DNA from: G965205255 sp965205255 | Lineage (GTDB): Bacteria > Pseudomonadota > Gammaproteobacteria > Pseudomonadales > Endozoicomonadaceae | Assembly (NCBI GenBank): GCA_965205255.1 | Contig: OZ242051.1 | Span: 1-64,000 of the forward strand | Direction of reading: 5' to 3' | Length of the DNA stretch: 64,000 bases | Shown: positions 8,914 through 19,861 of the stretch, in pieces | Layout of the letters: each line of letters starts with the position of its first letter | Numbering within the stretch: position 1 is the first letter of the stretch | Program-made: the position numbers and the translations under genes | Notes under the pieces: model-generated | Databases searched by the model: none | Told to the model about the DNA's origin: nothing | What the model saw: only the letters and a program-made list of their open reading frames with translations

Positions 8914-10095
8914 TTAGCCAAAAGAGCATTCAAGTTTTTGCAATCGCTGATACCTGGAAACTTTTTCACGATAATATTCCAGCATCCGCATCGTCATGGC
9001 ACAATGCTGCTCGTCGGAAATGTTTGCTTTAAGTTCGCAACTCATGAGATCAATGGTATGAAGCATGGTTTTAAAAACATCCACAGGTTTTTCGCTACCT
9101 GGCAATGGCATAATAAATGTGAGTACTGAAAAATGCTCATCACGGATAGTTGTCAGGTTAAATGTACCTGGCTCCAACCCGTTAACGACACTAAATAATA
9201 CATCTTTTTTGTGTTTTTCTCCTGAACAAGCGTAGTGAAACACATCCATATCACCAAGACGCAAACCATTGTCCAGCAACATTTTAAACACTATCTCACC
9301 GGAAAAATACTGCCCTTTTGGTGCTTCCAGATTGATAACAATTACTTCCTCAGGGTTTCTGTTATAAATAACTTCAAAAGTATCTGAAGCATCAAACGAC
9401 TGAGCACTTTTGAAAGTAGAATCCACCAATTCACTCCTGACATTCTCTTTCAAAACAGAATCGGTGTGTGCATGCAAACCAGCAGACACAGGTGGGGACC
9501 CAGAAGCACTAGCCACTTCCACAAACTCTTTCCTGTCACATGGCTGCACAATTTCTTCGGTCTGTTCATGCTTTGGTATCATTAGCTCATCGTTGCTCGG
9601 TGTGCGCACTGCAGATGAAACCACAGGCTCTGGAACCGGAGCAAACTCTAATGGTGCTTTATGAAGGAAATTGCCCTGTTTCCCGCTTTGTTTATGATGC
9701 TGATTATGATCTTCAGGATTTGAATCTATTTCCCCATACTGCTGTGACATATTATCAGTATTTTCAACTTGTTGAGGCGTAGTCTGTTCAACATGAGTTG
9801 GCAACTCAGAGGTATGCGGGGAAACTCCTGAATGAGTAAAAGTCGGCTCTATGCGTTGTTTTGAAGTATTACAATCACGTTTATCTCTTTTCTCATTGTG
9901 CTGATCTGTTTTTAAACGAGCTCCACCATTAGGTAATTCACTTAGATAATCATCCTCAATTCCTTTTACCGATTCAAGACCAAATTTAATATTACTATTC
10001 ATTCGTCGCTGTGACCATAAGCGACGAATAACATCTGCAATCAAAGCTACAATAATGATTAGCCCTATAACAATCAACCAGTCACGAAAATTCAT
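8914..10095 (-). CDS. zipA: Cell division protein ZipA
   Basis: Anchors FtsZ to the inner membrane at the division site. The first residues (NFRDWLIVIGLIIIVALIADVI) form a single N-terminal membrane segment. A basic stretch and a long polar, low-complexity linker follow, then a C-terminal FtsZ-binding domain from about residue 250 (EVIYNRNPEEVIVINLEA onward). Start chosen at ATG 10095, the beginning of the membrane anchor; the ORF extends 39 bases further upstream without a better start. It is situated between smc and ligA as in related gammaproteobacteria. Confidence 0.93.
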   Translation of the reverse strand: MNFRDWLIVIGLIIIVALIADVIRRLWSQRRMNSNIKFGLESVKGIEDDYLSELPNGGARLKTDQHNEKRDKRDCNTSKQRIEPTFTHSGVSPHTSELPTHVEQTTPQQVENTDNMSQQYGEIDSNPEDHNQHHKQSGKQGNFLHKAPLEFAPVPEPVVSSAVRTPSNDELMIPKHEQTEEIVQPCDRKEFVEVASASGSPPVSAGLHAHTDSVLKENVRSELVDSTFKSAQSFDASDTFEVIYNRNPEEVIVINLEAPKGQYFSGEIVFKMLLDNGLRLGDMDVFHYACSGEKHKKDVLFSVVNGLEPGTFNLTTIRDEHFSVLTFIMPLPGSEKPVDVFKTMLHTIDLMSCELKANISDEQHCAMTMRMLEYYREKVSRYQRLQKLECSFG

Positions 10096-10574
10096 TATAA
10101 CCTGTCCCTTCTGTGAGTTCAGCGTATTAAACAACTGCGCATAGCTATTAATTAATAGTGTAATCCAAACTTACAAGGTCGTCAGAAACCTTTATACTCC
10201 AATAGCTATAAAACCCCACTAGTTTACCTGTTAATACTTTTGACAAGAAATAAGCAAAACTTTTTCACACCATTTTCTTTACTACGTGCAACTTAGACTT
10301 TCCAGAGGTGAAACATTCTGCCTAACGGATTTTTCTACAATCAGAATACCCTGCTATATCTGTACGTATTATTTTCTAAAAAAAAGCAAATATTAATACA
10401 GAAGATATTAATACAGAAGGATATACCTATATACAATTAACAAAAAAATACTATTAACAAAATATTCAGACTGAATAAGTATAATTATGTAATCAAAAAA
10501 TACAAGTCAGAATATAAGAAACCTATGGTAAGATAATTTTTAACACGACAACAAGACTAAAAAAAACAAAAATG
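10096..10574. other. smc-zipA intergenic region with a 15-bp tandem duplication
   Basis: No gene seen. Two perfect copies of ATATTAATACAGAAG are adjacent at 10390-10419. The rest is AT-rich spacer. The zipA promoter must lie here or in smc. Confidence 0.45.
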
Positions 10575-13500
10575 CTACATTAAAGCCATTTCAGCAGCTG
10601 CTTCAATGTCAACAGACACAGGACGAGAGACACCCGGCTCATGCATAGTGACACCTATAAGTTGTTTTGCAGCTTCCATTGCAATTTTATTGTGAGTAAT
10701 ATAAATAAACTGAACCTGCGATGACATTTCCTTCACCATACATGTATAGCGATCAACATTAGCATCATCCAACGGCGCATCCACCTCATCAAGCAAACAA
10801 AAAGGTGAAGGATTCAGACGAAAAATAGCAAAAACCAGCGCGATAGCCGTTAACGCTTTCTCTCCACCAGATAAAAGATGTATAGTGCTGTTCTTTTTAC
10901 CAGGAGGCTGCGCCATAATAGCAACACCAGTGCTTAAAAGATCATCACCTATTTTCTCCAGGTAAGCATTACCACCGCCAAAAACACGGGGGAATAATTC
11001 TTTTAAACCATTATTAATCTGACTGAAAGTCATTTCAAAACGTTCGCATGTTTCTTTATCTATACGTTCCATTGCCTGATTAAGAGTATTTAGTGCCTCT
11101 TCTAAATCTTCGTTCTGGCGATTTAAATAACTGAGCCGTTCCGACTGTTGGTCATATTCATCAATTGCAGCAAGATTGATTGCTCCCAACTGATTTATAC
11201 GTGACTCAAGCCTGATAATTGTTTGTTCAAGTTCGTTTTCACTGGAATCTTTTGGAAGATTACTAACCACCGTAGTCAAATCATAATGATCATCACCCAA
11301 CTGTTCCTCCAGTGTAGTTTTACGAATGCGCATAGACTGACCATCCATGCGTAATGTTTCCAAATGCGTACGAATGTTTTGTACATCAGTTTCCGCTACA
11401 CTACGCTGTCGCTCAAGTAAAACCAACTTTTCATTAACAGCTTCGAGCATTTGCCGTGCCTCTTGCATTTGACGTTCTTCAGCAACTTGCTCTTCAAGCA
11501 ATACATTCAGATCTTTTTGTAACCCTTTCGTTGCATCATCACTATTATCTGCCAGCGTGTCTTTTAATTGCTTCACTCTCCTGTCAAGCTTTTTATTCTG
11601 TTCATCTATCCTTTCAATGGCTTGAACTTTTGCCTGGCGCCGAGCATCAAGTGTCTGCTTACTCAATGCAACAACATGAGACTTTTCTTTCACCCCCTGC
11701 AACGTCTGACGACTTTTTTCTAACGCCTCGCGAAAAATCTCCTGCTCTTGACGCAACTGATTCTGCTCATTGTTGTCGTTTTCCATTTTATCAAGTGATT
11801 CCTGCAAAACAGCACGATGTTCAGCAAGTGAAGCTTGCTCAGTCAACAACAATTGATTATGTTTGGCCAGACTTTTTTCTAGGCGAACCCTACGACTATT
11901 ATCCTGTTCCAAGCGAGCTTCCTCTGCTCTCAGTTGTGCTTTATATTCACCTAGTTTTTGCTTGTTTTCGGCAAGTTGTTGCGAGAAATTTTGCTGTAAC
12001 TGTTCGCTGTCAGACAGCTTTTGCTGCATTTCACTCAGTGCCTGCTGAATATTTTCAATACGACAAAAAACCATATCAATCGTTTGACAGGTTTTCTCAA
12101 GCGCCTTTTGTCTGTCTAAAACGCCTATAGAGCCCGCTGACTCCCTGGATACCCGCATCCAGTTAATACCTATCCATAAACCCTCTGGAGTAACTACCGA
12201 CTCCCCAGCCACTAAATATTGTCTGACCGACAAGGCTTCTTCCAGTGTTTTTGCCGCAAATACCCCATCAAGCAAATTCAGGTCAACACCTTTTACAAAC
12301 GAAGACAATTTCGGAAGTTTTATAACCGCACTATCTGCTTCAGACTCTTTTTCTGACTTGTCAGTTAAACAAAGACTAACACCCTCTGCGTTGAGCAAAC
12401 TATCCGCCAATGCATTCAAATCATCGATACTGACAGACTGAAGAAAGTCTCCCAGCACTGTTTCAACAGCAAAACTCCAGCCCTCAGATACTTTCAGCGT
12501 TTCTGCCAACCGTGGCGCACTAATTAAATTATTAACCTCCAACCATTGCTGACTATTTTCACCTTGATGCAGCGATGCTTTTTGTAGTGCTTCAAGCGAC
12601 GATTTTTTTCCTTGCGCTTCATTCAACTGTTGATGCAACACCTGCCTTTGATTCATTAGATCATCTATTTGGTGGCGCGCATAATGTACAGCTTCGGATG
12701 ACTGACCCAACTGCTCAGTTAATGATTCACAAACCGCTTCCTGTTCAAATAATAACGATCTGTACTGTTTCTCATCATCTTTCCCGAGGTCCTGCAAACC
12801 AGACAGTTCTTCCTGCTCTCTTTTAATTTGCTCGCCAAGGCGGACTAAAATCTGTTCAACATGCTGAATACCTGACTGCGCCACTTCAGCATTACGCCGC
12901 GCATCACCCGCCTTTTCATTAAAGATATCCCACGTATTTTGCCAGCTTGCCATTTTTTCTTCTGCTAGCAACAATTGTTCACTACACTCTTCTTCCGACA
13001 CAGCCATTATTTCAATTTCAGGCAACAACACCTGAATATCTTCTTCAATAACAGTCAGATCTTCTTTATCAAGCAGCTTTTGCGTTTCACTTTCCTGTTT
13101 TAATGCTTCACATTCCTGTAAATCTGCTGACAAATGTTCATGTTTTTCAATCTGATGAGCAATAGCCTGCTCTAAACGGGTAATATCATTACCTGCTTTG
13201 TAATACCGTGACTGAATTAGCTGTAGATTATCATTACTCTCTTCTTTCTCTATTCTTAACTTTTCTATTTGTACGTCTTCGGACACCTGCTTAGAGACAG
13301 CTGCTTCCATTTTTATTTCATAATCACGAATATTACTTTCATGCTTTTGAAGTTTTGTACTCAGATCCCGCCAGCGGAGTGCACACAATTGAGCACGCTT
13401 GTACCGTTCTTCTTCCTTATAGGATTTATATTTTTCAGCCGCTTCAGCCTGTCTTTTCAAATGAGACAAACGACGATCAAGCTCTTCACGTAGATCAGTT

Positions 13501-14081
13501 AAACGTTCAAGATTTTCTTTTGTGCGCCGAATTCTGTTTTCAGTCTCACGACGGCGGCCTTTATACTTTGAAATACCTGCAGCTTCTTCAATAAAAACTC
13601 GCAGATCTTCAGGCTTGGATTCAATTAGATTAGATACCATACCCTGACTGATAATAGAGTAGCTTCGCGGTCCTAAGCCTGTACCAAGAAAGATATCCAT
13701 AATGTCTTTACGACGACACTTTGTACCATTCAGATAATACGTATTCTGACTATCACTCCCCAAACGACGCTTCACGGAAATCTCAGAATACGCTGCATAT
13801 TCACCGGTAATTCTGCCTTGGTGATTATCAAATATCAGTTCCACTTGGGCAAATCCAGCAGCTTTTCTCGCTTTTGAACCTTTGAAAATGACATCTGTCA
13901 TAGATTCACCACGAAGGTTTTTTGCTGACGACTCACCCATTACCCATCTTACAGCATCAATAATATTTGATTTGCCACATCCGTTTGGTCCTACAACCCC
14001 ACACATGTTGCTAGGAAAATTAACAGAGGTTGTATCAACAAAAGATTTGAATCCAACCAGTTTGATACATTTCAGACGCAT
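10575..14081 (-). CDS. smc: Chromosome segregation ATPase SMC
   Basis: Structural-maintenance-of-chromosomes ATPase that compacts and segregates DNA with ScpAB. 1168 residues. It has an N-terminal Walker A motif GPNGCGKSN, two long coiled coils flanking a hinge at about residues 500-660, a C-terminal ABC signature LSGGEKALTA and a Walker B with FCLLDEVDAPLDDAN. The FKSF motif near the start is the family hallmark. It belongs to the SMC rather than the MukB type. The zipA gene follows on the same strand after about 480 bp. Confidence 0.98.
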   Translation of the reverse strand: MRLKCIKLVGFKSFVDTTSVNFPSNMCGVVGPNGCGKSNIIDAVRWVMGESSAKNLRGESMTDVIFKGSKARKAAGFAQVELIFDNHQGRITGEYAAYSEISVKRRLGSDSQNTYYLNGTKCRRKDIMDIFLGTGLGPRSYSIISQGMVSNLIESKPEDLRVFIEEAAGISKYKGRRRETENRIRRTKENLERLTDLREELDRRLSHLKRQAEAAEKYKSYKEEERYKRAQLCALRWRDLSTKLQKHESNIRDYEIKMEAAVSKQVSEDVQIEKLRIEKEESNDNLQLIQSRYYKAGNDITRLEQAIAHQIEKHEHLSADLQECEALKQESETQKLLDKEDLTVIEEDIQVLLPEIEIMAVSEEECSEQLLLAEEKMASWQNTWDIFNEKAGDARRNAEVAQSGIQHVEQILVRLGEQIKREQEELSGLQDLGKDDEKQYRSLLFEQEAVCESLTEQLGQSSEAVHYARHQIDDLMNQRQVLHQQLNEAQGKKSSLEALQKASLHQGENSQQWLEVNNLISAPRLAETLKVSEGWSFAVETVLGDFLQSVSIDDLNALADSLLNAEGVSLCLTDKSEKESEADSAVIKLPKLSSFVKGVDLNLLDGVFAAKTLEEALSVRQYLVAGESVVTPEGLWIGINWMRVSRESAGSIGVLDRQKALEKTCQTIDMVFCRIENIQQALSEMQQKLSDSEQLQQNFSQQLAENKQKLGEYKAQLRAEEARLEQDNSRRVRLEKSLAKHNQLLLTEQASLAEHRAVLQESLDKMENDNNEQNQLRQEQEIFREALEKSRQTLQGVKEKSHVVALSKQTLDARRQAKVQAIERIDEQNKKLDRRVKQLKDTLADNSDDATKGLQKDLNVLLEEQVAEERQMQEARQMLEAVNEKLVLLERQRSVAETDVQNIRTHLETLRMDGQSMRIRKTTLEEQLGDDHYDLTTVVSNLPKDSSENELEQTIIRLESRINQLGAINLAAIDEYDQQSERLSYLNRQNEDLEEALNTLNQAMERIDKETCERFEMTFSQINNGLKELFPRVFGGGNAYLEKIGDDLLSTGVAIMAQPPGKKNSTIHLLSGGEKALTAIALVFAIFRLNPSPFCLLDEVDAPLDDANVDRYTCMVKEMSSQVQFIYITHNKIAMEAAKQLIGVTMHEPGVSRPVSVDIEAAAEMALM

Positions 14082-14282
14082 TTGGCATCCCAGTAATATA
14101 TTTTTAATAAAGTGGCAGAGAGTTAGCTAGCATCTTTTTATTACAACAGCCACCGCATGAATAATGCAAGATTTAATCACTTATTCTCATAAAGCTCTGC
14201 AAAGCTTAACTAAATGAATTTTTGACCATTGTCTTAACCTGACCTTTTATTCGACATGATGAAAAGTCAGATATACATGTTG

Positions 14283-14906
14283 TTATTTTACTTTATCAAG
14301 TGAATGAATTTGCATGTTATTATATGACTTCCCCTGCTCGCTTTGTCTTAATAATGACTTATATTTTGGCAATAACACATCACTCCATACACGGTCGTCT
14401 AAGGACCCTGCATATTGAAAACGAATAATGCCGTCAGCATCCACCAAAAAAGTCTCCGGCAAATCTGTTACATTCAAGATGGCAGTCAACGTACCTTCCT
14501 TATCGCTAATGGAATGGGTAAAAGGATTTCCATATTTTTTTAACCAACTTAGCGCATCCTTACGGCTGTCTTTATAATTAATACCATAAATAGGAACCTT
14601 CTCTTTCATCAGCTCACTCAGTAATGACGCCTCAATTTTACAATCAAAACATTTGGACGCCCATATGTTAATCAATGCAGGGGTTCCGGTAATGTCTTTT
14701 TTTGTGAGCACAGTTTTTTCAGAGTTTAAGTCTGGCAAGGCAAACTGGGGAAAAGGTTTGCCCATCATGCCAAGCGATAGTTTCTCTGTAGAGGGCTTAT
14801 GTATCTGTTTATACATTATAACCAACACGAAAATAAAAATAATAAAAGGAAGTATTATACGTAAACGCAACATACCTTTTTTTGATTCATTACATTGATT
14901 CATCAT
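14283..14906 (-). CDS. CcmG/DsbE-like thiol:disulfide oxidoreductase
   Basis: Membrane-anchored periplasmic thioredoxin-fold protein that probably supplies reductant for cytochrome c maturation. After an N-terminal membrane segment (about residues 14-31) come the family blocks GKPFPQFALPDL, NIWASKCFDC with the CxxC pair, YGINYKDSRKDALSWL, and LPETFLVDADGIIRFQYAG with the cis-proline. The active-site dipeptide is FD instead of the more usual PT or PS. No other ccm genes adjoin it, so it stands alone here. An alternative start is the methionine at codon 12. Confidence 0.82.
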   Translation of the reverse strand: MMNQCNESKKGMLRLRIILPFIIFIFVLVIMYKQIHKPSTEKLSLGMMGKPFPQFALPDLNSEKTVLTKKDITGTPALINIWASKCFDCKIEASLLSELMKEKVPIYGINYKDSRKDALSWLKKYGNPFTHSISDKEGTLTAILNVTDLPETFLVDADGIIRFQYAGSLDDRVWSDVLLPKYKSLLRQSEQGKSYNNMQIHSLDKVK

Positions 14907-15085
14907 GGGCTACCTATGCTCATCATCAGGCCATCATACAACTTTTTGTTTTTTCGACTTTAGTGAAAATTTACTGTCGCTTCTGGTAAAACCTTTCCAA
15001 GGCTTAACAAGAATTTTTCCTGAAAAAGTTTAATTATTGACGCTCAACCCTTAATTCAACAAAAAAACCAAAATTACGAACTGGA

Positions 15086-16432
15086 TTATCTGCACTTTTT
15101 AAGTATTTCTGCAATCATAAAAGCCAGCTCAAGCGATTGAACAGCATTTAAGCGTGGATCACACTGCGTATGGTAACGATTACCTAAACATTTCTCCGTC
15201 ACCGTAAATCGCTCGCCTCCCATACACTCGGTAACATTTGCACCAGTCATTTCAAAATGAATTCCACCGGCATAAGAACCTTCAGCTTTATGTACGGCAA
15301 AAAACCGCTGAACTTCCTGAAGAATACGCCCAACCTCTCGCGTTTTATAACCTGAATTAGTTTTAATCGTATTGCCGTGCATGGGGTCACAGCTCCAGAC
15401 AACATTATGCCCTTCTTTTTTTACCCGCTCAATCAGTGGTGGCAAACCTTTTTCGACATTATCTGCCCCCATACGAATAATTAATGTAATTCTTCCTGCC
15501 TCGTTATGGGGATTAAGCTTTTCTAAAAGACGACTTAAGTCATCAACTTTTAACGAGAGACCCGCTTTAATACCAACAGGGTTTTTAACACCACTTAAAA
15601 ACTCCACATGAGCACCATCTGGCTGACGTGTTCTATCACCAATCCAGAGCATATGAGCTGAGCAATCAAACCAGTCATTAGAGAGGTGATCACAACGAGT
15701 TAATGCTTCTTCATAAGGCAAAAGCAACGCTTCGTGGGAGGTAAATAAAGTCGTTGTTTTAAGTTGTAGTGTATTGTCAACCCTGATTCCACAAGCTCTC
15801 ATGAAGTTTATAGCCTCATCAATACGTGTGGCCGTTTTTTCAAACTGTTCTGTTGCCGGACCTTTCACAAAATCCAGATTCCAAGCATGCACCTTATCAA
15901 GTGAAGCCAAACCACCTTGGGCAAAGGCACGCACAATGTTCATTGTTGCAGAAGACTGATGATAAGCCTTTAACATACGCTCAGGATCCGGCTCTCTTGC
16001 TTCTGGTGTAAATTCACTGCTGTTTATAATATCACCACGATAGGAAGGCAACTTAACCGCTCCTCTTGCTTCCGTATCACTAGAGCGTGGCTTGGCAAAC
16101 TGACCTCCAATACGACCAACTTTAATAACCTGCTTACCCCCCCCAAAAGTAAGAACAACTGCCATTTGCATCAGGACTTTAAAAGTATCCCGAATCATCG
16201 TCGTACTAAACTCTGAAAAACTTTCTGCGCAATCACCACCTTGCAATAAAAATCCATTTCCAGAGGCTATCTCACCCAGTTTTTTTTTCAGACTCTGAGC
16301 TTCTCCGGCAAAAACCAAAGGTGGTTGCTTTGCCAGCTCTTTTTCTACATCAATCAACGCCTTGTTGTCTCTGTATACCGGTTGCTGATGTGCAGGAAAT
16401 GTTCTCCAACTATCAGGACTCCATACTCCCAT
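15086..16432 (-). CDS. Class II 3-deoxy-7-phosphoheptulonate (DAHP) synthase
   Basis: First enzyme of the shikimate pathway, condensing phosphoenolpyruvate with erythrose-4-phosphate. The 448-residue protein is of the plant-like class II type, recognised by WSPDSWRTFPAHQQPVY at the N-terminus and GFLLQGGDCAESF, KVGRIGGQFAKPRSS, and WSCDPMHGNTI blocks. The conserved cysteine, histidine and acidic metal ligands are present. Monocistronic by position. Confidence 0.96.
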   Translation of the reverse strand: MGVWSPDSWRTFPAHQQPVYRDNKALIDVEKELAKQPPLVFAGEAQSLKKKLGEIASGNGFLLQGGDCAESFSEFSTTMIRDTFKVLMQMAVVLTFGGGKQVIKVGRIGGQFAKPRSSDTEARGAVKLPSYRGDIINSSEFTPEAREPDPERMLKAYHQSSATMNIVRAFAQGGLASLDKVHAWNLDFVKGPATEQFEKTATRIDEAINFMRACGIRVDNTLQLKTTTLFTSHEALLLPYEEALTRCDHLSNDWFDCSAHMLWIGDRTRQPDGAHVEFLSGVKNPVGIKAGLSLKVDDLSRLLEKLNPHNEAGRITLIIRMGADNVEKGLPPLIERVKKEGHNVVWSCDPMHGNTIKTNSGYKTREVGRILQEVQRFFAVHKAEGSYAGGIHFEMTGANVTECMGGERFTVTEKCLGNRYHTQCDPRLNAVQSLELAFMIAEILKKCR

Positions 16433-16702
16433 AAAACTATTTCCTCAATTTCTATCTTTTTCATTGAAATCCATGAATGTAAGCTAATATGAACAAATCA
16501 GCAAGAGTAATTCAGTTATTAACCCAGTTCCATTCCCGTAACACGCCAAATATATTCACTTGGCGCTTTTGAGCAATGAAATAATTCATTGCAGATTTTT
16601 ACAATCTGAAGATGTTTTACTTATCTCTTCTTTTGTCCGACAAAGCGAATAGAAACTATAAAACATTTCTCTTTTTTTACACTTAAAAGCTCAAAACGCA
16701 TA

Positions 16703-17295
16703 TTACGAATATTCTGATAGTTGTATATTACAGCCTTTCACATTACCAATTACGTATTGAAACATCTCCGGCATTAAGCAATCTTTTAGTAAATATATTT
16801 TATCCGGTGTAGTATTTTGTTTCACCTGCATAAAAACATTCATTGCCTTAACTATAAATACGTTACTATTGGTACCATCGGGCAATGTATCAGGATCACA
16901 ATTCAGTTCATGTTTTCTGATTTTTCGTCTGATAAAAAACGATAAATGATTAAAGCAAAAGCAACTAGAATACATAATCTCAGATAACAAAAGTCTTGAT
17001 TATGACTATACTCGGAAACTGAAGTATAATCTTGTTGTTTTTGATAATCTTTATCAGATACCACAGCATTACCGGCTAGATAAACAGTAACTTCGACACT
17101 AGTGAAAGAACGCTTTGCTACATAAAATCTCGTTTGCTGTCGTAAGGTATGGCTCACTAACGTTTGTTTGGAACGGCTCTGGTAATATGATGTTGAGTAG
17201 CCTCTTCTATACCCTGAACCAATGCAACTGCCCTCTGCCTCTTGCGTGAAAGACACAAAAATTAACGCTACATAAGCTAAACAACCATCGATCAC
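16703..17295 (-). pseudogene. Possible frameshifted gene for a small membrane-anchored protein
   Basis: Two overlapping minus-strand frames may be one broken gene. The upstream frame (17295-16903, 130 codons from a GTG) has a hydrophobic N-terminus, a tyrosine/serine-rich middle and a membrane segment (LCILVAFALIIYRFL). The downstream frame (to 16703) continues with a protein-like tail containing NSNVFIVKAMNVF and PDKIYLLKDCLMPEMFQYVIG. I do not recognise a family. Both could instead be spurious. Confidence 0.3.
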
Positions 17296-17511
17296 TTACA
17301 TTATTATTTACTAATAATTAATTGCCAGGATTAAAAGACTCATGTAAGTTAAGAATCATTTTTATAGATAGAATGATAATTTCAAACCTCTATCGCAATC
17401 AGCAATGCTCTGCTCAATACTTGATAAAAACCTAAAAATCAATTTTAATTTCTACACAAATAAGTTATTGTCTTGTCTGCTTGGCAACGGAAACAGTGAG
17501 TCACAATTTTT

Positions 17512-17907
17512 ATGGAATTTCTACATACAATGCTCCGAGTCGGAAACCTTGATCGTTCAGTTGAATTTTACACAAATATTCTTGGAATGAAGCTTCTCCG
17601 TACTTCCGAAAATAAAGACTATGAATACACACTGGCTTTTCTGGGCTATGGTGATGAAAGCACGAACACCGTTCTGGAACTAACCTACAATTGGGGAAGA
17701 ACCACCTATAATCATGGTGATGCTTTCGGTCACCTTGCCATCGGTGTAAAAGACATTCACGCCAGTTGTCAAAAGATTAAGGCCTGCGGGGGCAATGTCA
17801 CTCGGGAACCGGGACCAGTAAAAGGTGGTACAACAGTTATCGCCTTCATCGCTGATCCGGATGGCTACAGCATCGAACTGATTGAACGCGGTGATGCAGG
17901 TCTTTAA
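17512..17907 (+). CDS. gloA: Lactoylglutathione lyase (glyoxalase I)
   Basis: Converts the hemithioacetal of methylglyoxal and glutathione to S-lactoylglutathione. 131 residues. The four metal ligands fall at exactly the E. coli positions: H5, E56, H74 and E122, so it should be the nickel-type short enzyme. The C-terminus has FIADPDGYSIELIER. It lies upstream of pyrC and rnt, a neighbourhood also found in pseudomonads. Confidence 0.96.
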   Translation: MEFLHTMLRVGNLDRSVEFYTNILGMKLLRTSENKDYEYTLAFLGYGDESTNTVLELTYNWGRTTYNHGDAFGHLAIGVKDIHASCQKIKACGGNVTREPGPVKGGTTVIAFIADPDGYSIELIERGDAGL

Positions 17908-18086
17908 AATTGCTAACTCTCTTCAAAATGATATGATAATTATACTATTGTATCGATGAAAACCCGTCATGATGAAAGCACGTTATGTAGTCTTTTATGA
18001 TCAAGTGCTTTCTTTGTTCGCTAAATAAGCCCAGGTTATACTAATATCAGATGACCGTAAATCTTTCAAAAAAAGCTATCAGATAA

Positions 18087-19130
18087 ATGATTACCGAGTT
18101 AACAATTACACAGCCAGATGATTTTCACTTGCACTTGCGTGATAACGATGTGTTAAAAGATACTGTCGCCGCCAGCGCACGTTATTTTTCTCGGGCTATT
18201 ATTATGCCCAATCTAGTACCTCCGGTAACCACTTCAAGTATGGCGCAGGACTATATGCAACGTATCCTTGAACATATTCCGGATAATAGCAACTTCACTC
18301 CGCTAATGACACTTTATCTTACCGATCATACTTATCCCGAGCACATTAAGGAAGCCAAAGATATAGGTATTGTCAGCGCATTAAAACTCTACCCTGCTGG
18401 TGCAACCACCAACTCTGATGATGGTGTTACTGCGATAGAAAAAATTTATCCTACGATTGAAGCGATGATTGATGCAGATTTTCCTTTGCTAATTCATGGT
18501 GAAGTTACTACCAGTGATATTGATATTTTTGCCCGTGAAAAAGTATTTATTGATAAGCATCTTAAACCTTTGATCGAACGCTACCCTGAATTAAGAGTAG
18601 TAATGGAGCATATCACCACACAAGATGCTGTTGAATTTATATCAGAAAGCTCCGCAAATATTGCAGCTACCATTACTCCTCAGCATTTGCTGTTTAACCG
18701 AAATGATATGCTTGTGGGAGGCATTCGTCCGCATCTTTATTGTTTACCCATTCTAAAAAGATTCGAACATCAAAAAGCACTAATCAAAGCTGCCACCTCC
18801 GGCAATCCCTGCTTTTTTTTGGGGACAGATTCAGCTCCACACTCCACAAACAAAAAAGAATCTGCCTGTGGCTGTGCAGGATGCTTTTCTGCCTGTTATG
18901 CTTTGGAAATGTATGCCGAAGTATTCGAACATGCTGGTGCTCTGGATAAACTGGAAGGGTTTACCAGCCATCATGGAGCAGACTTTTATCGACTACCCCG
19001 TAACACGAAAAAAGTAGTGTTACATAAAACTCCTGCTAAAATACCCAAAGAGCTTCCACTGGGAAACCATATGGTTTCTCCATTATGTGCCGGTCATTCT
19101 TTACAATGGTCTGTTTTCAACAATGCATAA
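18087..19130 (+). CDS. pyrC: Dihydroorotase
   Basis: Zinc enzyme closing carbamoyl-aspartate to dihydroorotate in pyrimidine synthesis. 347 residues, class II length. The N-terminal metal motif DDFHLHLRDND, the lysine region SALKLYPAGATTNSDDG, HGEV, MEHITT and the late GTDSAPHS motif are all intact. rnt starts 12 bases after the stop codon, so the two are probably cotranscribed. Confidence 0.97.
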   Translation: MITELTITQPDDFHLHLRDNDVLKDTVAASARYFSRAIIMPNLVPPVTTSSMAQDYMQRILEHIPDNSNFTPLMTLYLTDHTYPEHIKEAKDIGIVSALKLYPAGATTNSDDGVTAIEKIYPTIEAMIDADFPLLIHGEVTTSDIDIFAREKVFIDKHLKPLIERYPELRVVMEHITTQDAVEFISESSANIAATITPQHLLFNRNDMLVGGIRPHLYCLPILKRFEHQKALIKAATSGNPCFFLGTDSAPHSTNKKESACGCAGCFSACYALEMYAEVFEHAGALDKLEGFTSHHGADFYRLPRNTKKVVLHKTPAKIPKELPLGNHMVSPLCAGHSLQWSVFNNA

Positions 19131-19142
19131 GGCAAAAATAAC

Positions 19143-19775
19143 GTGAGTGAAAATCCCACCTCATTAATCGCTTCTCGCTTTCGGGGCTATCTCCCTGTTA
19201 TTGTTGATGTTGAAACCGGCGGTTTCAACGCAAAAACAGACGCCTTGCTTGAAATTTCGGCTGTATGCACTGAAGTAGACAACGACGGCAATTTAGTTTC
19301 CGGAAACACAATGTCATATCATATAAAGCCTTTCAAAGGCGCTCAAATTGAGCAATCTGCCATAGACTTTATAGGCATTGACCCTTACCACCCCCTGCGT
19401 ATTGACCATACAGAAGAGAAAGCGCTGAATGAAATTTTTTCTATGATCAGAACTGAAGTCAGACGTCACGGCTGCACCAAGGCAATATTAGTTGGTCACA
19501 ACGCTAATTTTGATTTAGGATTTGTGAATGCCTGTGCTGAGCGCATTAAAGCAAAGCGGAATCCATTTCACCCTTTTTCCTGTTTTGATACCGCAACACT
19601 ATCAGGTTTAGCTTATGGTCAAACAGTGCTAGCAAGAGCCTGTGAAACTGCTGAAATAGATTTTAATCCAGACAATGCTCATTCTGCCAGGTATGATGCC
19701 GCCAAAACTGCAGAGCTATTTTATACGATTGTTAATCGGTGGAAAAAACTGGGTGGCTGGCCTCTTAAGCGCTGA
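19143..19775 (+). CDS. rnt: Ribonuclease T
   Basis: DEDD-family 3'-to-5' exoribonuclease that trims tRNA CCA ends and other stable RNAs. The first DEDD motif is VIVDVETGGFNAKTDALLEIS and the later ones are HNANFDLGF and HSARYDAAKTAELF. 210 residues. It begins with GTG, 12 bases after pyrC, and a weak AAGG-type site precedes it. The gene pair order matches Pseudomonas. Confidence 0.96.
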   Translation: MSENPTSLIASRFRGYLPVIVDVETGGFNAKTDALLEISAVCTEVDNDGNLVSGNTMSYHIKPFKGAQIEQSAIDFIGIDPYHPLRIDHTEEKALNEIFSMIRTEVRRHGCTKAILVGHNANFDLGFVNACAERIKAKRNPFHPFSCFDTATLSGLAYGQTVLARACETAEIDFNPDNAHSARYDAAKTAELFYTIVNRWKKLGGWPLKR

Positions 19776-19861
19776 ACGGAAAATACATTATTTCTTACCA
19801 GTTCATTCATTACCTTCCAGCTTCGTTCTATTGATTCAGATTCGGGCTATAGGCGGTAAAA

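Noticed and set aside
11456..12130. 224-codon frame antisense to smc
   Set aside because: Antisense to the coiled-coil region of smc, whose codon bias leaves the opposite strand open. Not a gene.
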